This document shows positions 58,672-64,000 of a DNA stretch of 64,000 nucleotides, one piece after another. The number at the start of each line of letters is the position of its first letter. Positions within the stretch are counted from its first letter, which is position 1. The position numbers were made by a program, and so were the translations under genes. Under the pieces are notes generated by a model that had not been told where the DNA came from, did no database searches, and saw only the letters and a list, made by a program, of their open reading frames with translations. The stretch lies in contig JAPEHQ010000020.1 in assembly GCA_027405735.1 (NCBI GenBank), forward strand, positions 558,001 through 622,000, given 5' to 3'. This DNA is from Mucor racemosus (taxonomy: Eukaryota; Mucoromycota; Mucoromycetes; Mucorales; Mucoraceae).

Positions 58672-60586
58672 ATGAAACTTAACCTGAGCAATAACAACGC
58701 AAATTCCAAAGCATTTATCAAGCAAGAGCTTCTACCACTCGATTTCACTTTTAATACACACCAAGATGAAATCCATTTTGAACAAGAAGAAGATGATGAT
58801 GATGATGAAGAAGAAGCACCTTTCACAGACTATACTCTTAAAGATGATGATATGCCAAAAACTGAAGAAATATTATTGAATGAAATTGAATTCAATTTGA
58901 GTGAGCAGCATTACGATAGCAAGCAAACCCAAATTACACGCGAATTGACATCTAAAAGAAAAAGAACAAAAGAACCTGAATATCCAACTTGCATAGTCTA
59001 TATACCTAATGAGAGTATGGACGAAGTATTAAAGCGAGAGGAAACAACAAAACCCATTCCTTTAAATGGTATTGATTAAAGAGGATTACTGTAGAATAAC
59101 GTATTAACGTATAGCAATTCTAGATAAAACGCTTATACCAACCAATCAAGACTATTATTATTCATGCCCAACATGTCAAGAAGTTGAAACTGATCTTGAT
59201 TCATTCATACACCATCTTGATTCAACCCATAATATCCGACACAAAAACTTGGTTGTCAAGCATACTGATTTAGAGCCTAATATTCATGATCCCAATTTCC
59301 ATTGTCGTACATGTGAAAGAACCTATCCAAACACAGAAAGATATTGGAGTCATTTGAGATTAGCGCATTATATCACTTTCAATTTAACAGGATCAGCGGT
59401 AGCAATGAACGATTGTACTTGTCGAACATGCGATAAAACATTTACAAATAAAAAGGAGTTTAATAAACATATGGTCAAGGTTCATCGAAGGAAAAGAAAC
59501 GCGGACATTCTCCCTGACTGGAACGACCCAAATCAATACTGCCGTTCTTGTGATTATTTCTATAAAGGAAGATCCAACTTTCAAAATCACTGTAATTTAG
59601 TCCATCATATGCAACGTCCTGTAAAAAAAGCTCGGCCACAAGGCATCCCTGATACAAACGATCCCAATTTCTACTGTAATGTTTGCGAGAAGACTTACGG
59701 CGGGAAACAACAGTTCAGACACCATTGTAGAAATGTACATCATGTATCATTCAAGCGACTTCCAAATCCTGATATTACTCCAGACCCCGAGGACCCCAAC
59801 AATTATTGCAGAGCATGCGATAGAACCTATACCAAGAAATTCACTTATATCAGACATTTGATCAATAATCATCAAATGGAAAACCTTCCAAACAGTCCAA
59901 AGAGATGTAGGCCTAATATATTGCCTGATGTCAATGACCCTAATTTTTACTGTCGTTCTTGTGATAAGAAATTGGCAGCCAAAACACACTACAATAGACA
60001 TCTTTTATCGGCCCATTCTATTGGCGAGCAAACCCCAGAAGCAGGTAGAGAAAAATTGATGCCTGACGTTGATGACCCTAATTTTCATTGTCGTGTCTGC
60101 AAACGAGATCTTCTTACAAGCACCAAATATCGGCAACATCTTCGATCTATTCACAAAATGGTATTAAAGTCTTTAACTTCTGCCAATTACGATCCTAATT
60201 TCTTCCCTGATCCCCTCGACCCCAATTTCTACTGCCGTGTTTGCAAGATAAACTATGATAGAATTGGAATATACCGTACTCATTGCAGAAACACTCATCG
60301 TATGACATTAGACCCTATTCCTTTCGCTAATCCTGATGCTGAAATTGATATCAATAGTCCTGATTCATATTGTGCAAAATGCAATTTATATTTCAAAGGA
60401 AGATTTATCTTTAAAAAGCATTTGAAATCTAAGCACAACGTTAAGTTTACTAAAATAGTCAATCCAGATGCAGTTATCAACGTAGATGACCCAAATTTCT
60501 ATTGTGCTAAATGTGATTTGCATCTCTCAAAAAAACCAACTTTCCAAGCCCATTTAAAGAAATTGCACGATTTGCCTAATTGCTAA
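58672..60586 (+). CDS. C2H2 zinc-finger array protein, 11 fingers (isolated family member)
   Basis: Exons 58672-59068 and 59124-60586 with a 55-nt phase-1 intron in the family position; 619 residues. Exon 1 (MKLNLSNNNAN) has IKQE near residue 17, an acidic run (EEDDDDDEEEA, encoded by GAT/GAA repeats) not seen in the paralogues, and LKRE about 12 residues before the intron. Exon 2 holds eleven C2H2 fingers in the family order with DPN linkers. Finger 3 is unusual in lacking the aromatic residue before the first Cys (NDCTCRTC), and its linker to finger 4 is short. All zinc ligands look intact. This copy is separated from the cluster and could be the ancestral or a relocated member. The target is unknown. 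Confidence 0.88.
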
Positions 60587-60849
60587 CTGAAATGTGATAC
60601 TGTAGCTAATCCCTTTTAAAAATGTCGATAAATTGACTTGCTTGCTATATATTATACATATTGCTTATTGATAATTACCAAACGGTAATAAATGTTATGT
60701 TTTATTCTATCACTTTAATCTTAAAGTTTCAATAAAAGGTAACTACAGCCCTGCATCTTCAATTTTGACTCCAATTCGCTTAAAATATTTGGAAATCATG
60801 CATAATGGTGAAAATATATAACAGATACAAATGATATTGTACTTTGTTA
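60587..60849. other. 3' flank of the isolated zinc-finger gene
   Basis: AT-rich; AATAAA-like words near 60685-60735 may be polyadenylation signals. No gene supported. Confidence 0.45.
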
Positions 60850-61485
60850 GAGCATACAGCCTTTTCTATAGCCAGCACCCTATATACTAAACACTTTTCG
60901 AATATACCTTTGACACTGTAAAATAAATTTGAACTGGTCGCATCATAATACTACATATCCCTAGATTTATTGCATGTTTTACAAAAGACTCAAAAGCACT
61001 TTTTTTTTTTTTTGAGAAACTGGGCTCGACTTTTTGTCCCTGATTGAATTTCTTTTTTCCTTAAATAACAACTAAATAAAAATATATGTCAATGTACCTG
61101 AGATAATCAATTTTAATCTAAAAATAAATATCTGGAAATATCCTATTTTTTGCAGTCGCTATAACTGTTTTAATGCTAATATATCAAATTTTTATAAGTA
61201 CTGTATTTCACTGTTAATAGTTAAAAACTTTGAGTTTTCATATTTCTGCAAAATATTAAGCTATATTCGCATTTTTTTATGATGAAACTTGCTTTTTTTG
61301 AAGAGCTCCATAGCATATTGAATTATAAAAAAATTCTGAGCACTTTTATATATATATATATATATATTCCATTTTTTTTTTTTTTGACTTTTTTGCAGTA
61401 AATTTCAAAATATTCGTTAAATTGTGCAGCATTTTTTTTCATCCATTTCATGAAGCTCGTTGAGCTCTATCAAATACAGTTTAGT
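60850..61485 (-). repeat. Dispersed repeat, copy 6 (diverged)
   Basis: Same orientation and order as copies 4 and 5 (CCCTATATACTAAACACTTTT, ACAAAAGACTCAAAAGCAC, then AAAAAAATTCTGAGCACTTTT) but with many more changes. It ends near the AGCTCGTTGAGCTCT word. Confidence 0.7.
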
Positions 61486-62640
61486 TCTTCAAATCTACTT
61501 TTTACAATTATAAAACAGATAATCAAAACATAGCACTTTCTAACTTTATATAAAAGTAGGTACGCATTTTTGACACAATGGTATCAAGTTCCAACTTTTA
61601 CTTGCGCATTGAACTTCATAAATTGACTTAAAAATGCTACTGTATATCCAGAAAATCATTGCTAAAGTGAGCCTATGGTCTACTACTTACTTCTATTAAA
61701 AAAAAATATACACAATGGATCCGCACTACTTTTGGGAAAAAGTTTTTACTAAAATTAATCACCAATACAAATACTTATGTTTTTTCGCTGGGTTTTCCCT
61801 CTGAAATTATTGAAACCAGAATTAGCATTTGGAATTATAAATCAAAATCTGTGGAATAATTTGTTCGATAAATTTGATTACGGGTTCAAGTAACATTTTA
61901 TAATAGGGGTGTTGTCGAGTCCAGTTTACACTAGTAAATTTGGCTGGCAAATCCCGGCTCGACTCCAATACTATTTTATAATGAAATTTATGTGTTGTCA
62001 TAGACGTATATGCTAAATTTCAGCAAACTTTGTACCATAAACATCTCGGAGAAATTCAAAGATACAGTAAAATAAATTGCAGATTTGTTTTCAGCAGCCA
62101 ATTTTACCCCAGAAAACTTGGTTGCCTGATTCCTAACGATACTTTTGTAAAAAAAATGTGAAAATTCTCCAAATTGTTAAAACTACAAAAGAGAAAAACA
62201 AAACATAACAAGATTTACAATTATGAGGTTTAGAGGTCCAACAATTTTCCAAACAAAAACACCCCTAAAACTTTAGTGTATAATAAACCATTGAAAAACA
62301 AGAAGATTTAGCCTAGAAATTATTGTTTGCAAGCTTATTAAAAACTCGAGATATTTGACATCTTAGATTGAGATTTTAAGCTGGGGAAAAGCAAGTGCTT
62401 CACTTTTGAAGCCTTTATACTCACTGAAAAATGAAGATGAATAGAAATAACTTTTTTGCCAATATTCTGTAGCATCTCAAATGTAGCTCTACATTTTTTA
62501 TTTCCTGGTTATCTATTGAAATGGGGGCACGCTCCGATTTTGAATATCACCATATAAAATTGTATAATCAGATATGCACATGTGACTGAGCTTCAATTCA
62601 AAAAAGTGTTCTAATGGAAAAAAAATCCAAAAAAAAATCC
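61486..62640. other. Non-coding stretch, possibly further repeat debris
   Basis: No gene recognised. GGGGCACGCTCCGATTTTGA at about 62525 resembles one end of the dispersed repeat, suggesting more copies, too diverged to delimit by eye. Confidence 0.45.
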
Positions 62641-63560
62641 AAAAAAAACCTTGTATGTTTAATTACTCAAAAAAATGCATAGTAAGTTTAACTGGAGTAT
62701 TAAATATCTTGGGTTCAGTTTTTAATTCTGAATCGATCTATATAGGTTTTGAGAATATTTGTCTCATAAAATCCCTAGTAAATTTAATGTCAAATTTTAG
62801 CGGTTTTTGATCAAAAAGTACCCTTCATTCAAACACAACCTTAAAATATTTTATTTTCATATTATGCGCAACAAAATTATCTACAGAATCAGTATTTATA
62901 CGTAGCTGTAGCCCTATTTTTCGTGGGGATACTCATTTTTTTTATCATTTTTTTGTAAAACCAAAAATTTACTCTTGTATATCCTCGTCCAAAATGGATC
63001 ATTTTTTGTATCACTAAAAATTAATCATTCAACCTCAATTTTCTCGACGAAAAATCAATATTTTTTGACGAGATAAAATTCGTTGGATAGAAGCTAATGA
63101 GTACTATCCTATAGTTTTAGCTTTGAATACCGGTCATCCCTTTATGGATCTTTATGACAGAAAAATGGTACTTCCACAAAATTTTCGAGAAAAATAAAAC
63201 TCTTGAAACCCAACTAAAACCTAAATATCTTAGTAGAGAATAAAAATAAAGTAGAGTTTACTTAATAACCATCATTGCAATACCTTAGTATTTTTTGAGT
63301 TATTTGCATCTCAAATGCGGTTCCTTAATTGTAAGCTGGCGATTTTTGAACCATTCAAATTTGCCAACTGCGAAAGATTGAATATTTTCGGAAACATAGC
63401 TTTAGATTAAAGTTGAGCATCTCATGTTCATTGGCATATACTGTATGTAGTTTTTTTGATACCATCTAGTGAAACAAAGAGCCGGGCTGAAATGTGAGAA
63501 TCAGTTTTTCAAAGGAAACGCAATAAAGAGGAACTATCATTATCTTAAAAATACACCAAA
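62641..63560 (+). repeat. Dispersed repeat, copy 7 (old, diverged)
   Basis: Weak but ordered similarity to 6640-7600: AATTCTGAATCGATC...GAGAATATTTGTC, AAATTATCTACAGAATCAG, TTTTCGTGGGGATA, ATTTTCGGAAACATAG and ATCTCATGTTCATTGGCATA. Boundaries are approximate. Confidence 0.5.
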
Positions 63561-64000
63561 GATTTTAAAAGTACAATAAGAGTATCATATAATACATTTT
63601 TATAGTTATTTTTTTTCTGGTATAATTACTTCTCAAATAAATAATAATTGTATCATTAAAATTATGTTTGTATCATTAAATAACAAAAACGGTCAGGGAG
63701 GGAGTCTGACGTGTGAAGGTAAGCTTGTGCAACCTTCTGGACTGTGTGTGTGGTATCATGATATTCTGGGGTTGTGAATATGCTTGATACGTGATAGTGG
63801 AGCAGATAGTTCTTCAAAGTCTACCTGTCTTTGAGGCTTTTTGGGAGATATAAAATCTATTTAGGAGTAGGTATCGCAATAAGATTACAAACTCATTTGA
63901 AAGCCTACTGCTCAAACATTAAAAGTGCATAATGTATGAGTATATTGTTTTGCAGCACGTTGCGTGAGTGCAAAAATTAAGCCCAGGATTGTAACGTGAT
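63561..64000. other. Window end, no gene seen
   Basis: Slightly GC-richer than its surroundings (for example GGTCAGGGAGGGAGTCTGACG at about 63691) but without a recognisable gene or RNA. Confidence 0.45.

Overview
The window looks like nuclear DNA of an AT-rich filamentous fungus, most probably an early-diverging (Mucoromycota/Mucorales-type) species. The grounds are short GT-AG introns of about 45-75 nt, an APSES regulator with long polyQ tracts, a secreted GH46-type chitosanase, a complete MSH2, and many degenerate transposon-like repeats. No bacterial operons, rRNA genes, CRISPR arrays or convincing tRNA genes were seen. All exon coordinates were worked out by hand from reading frame and splice-site consensus. 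Species identity is not claimed.

Layout. 0.6-22.3 kb holds a clustered family of C2H2 zinc-finger array genes: four intact or nearly intact genes (8071-9412, 10942-12848, 17026-22305 as two genes), two disabled copies (588-1264, 14960-16255) and a leader-exon relic (9986-10234). They are interleaved with dispersed repeats and one 2.4-kb inverted-terminal-repeat element. 24.0-25.6 kb: a MIT-domain protein gene on the minus strand. 30.4-31.9 kb: a StuA/Efg1-type APSES transcription factor behind about 4.9 kb of gene-poor DNA. 32.5-33.3 kb: a decayed Tc1/mariner relic. 34.3-37.5 kb: an eight-exon aldo-keto reductase (Kv-beta type) and an eight-exon GH46 chitosanase, both minus. 38.7-48.2 kb: repeats with a nested structure (dispersed repeat, interrupted by a 5'-truncated LINE, itself carrying a TA-flanked MITE). 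49.8-54.0 kb: a four-TM membrane protein and a ten-exon MSH2 (minus). 55.0-56.1 kb: an F-box protein. 57.1-57.3 kb: an intronless HPr-like gene. 58.7-60.6 kb: a further, isolated zinc-finger array gene. 60.8-63.6 kb: more dispersed repeat.

Two things stand out. First, an 86-residue protein aligns without gaps through its first 60 residues to bacterial HPr of the sugar phosphotransferase system, but has Lys in place of the phospho-accepting His15 while keeping Arg17 and the regulatory Ser46; this is the pattern of a Crh-like regulatory HPr, here in a eukaryotic chromosome. Second, the zinc-finger family has a fixed architecture: a short, fast-diverging leader exon carrying a sumoylation-type psi-K-x-E motif near each end, a conserved phase-1 intron, then up to 11 C2H2 fingers in a fixed register with long DPN-type linkers. 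A shared motif lies upstream of each start codon. Its birth-and-death pattern next to transposon-derived repeats recalls vertebrate KRAB zinc-finger clusters; a silencing role is inference only.
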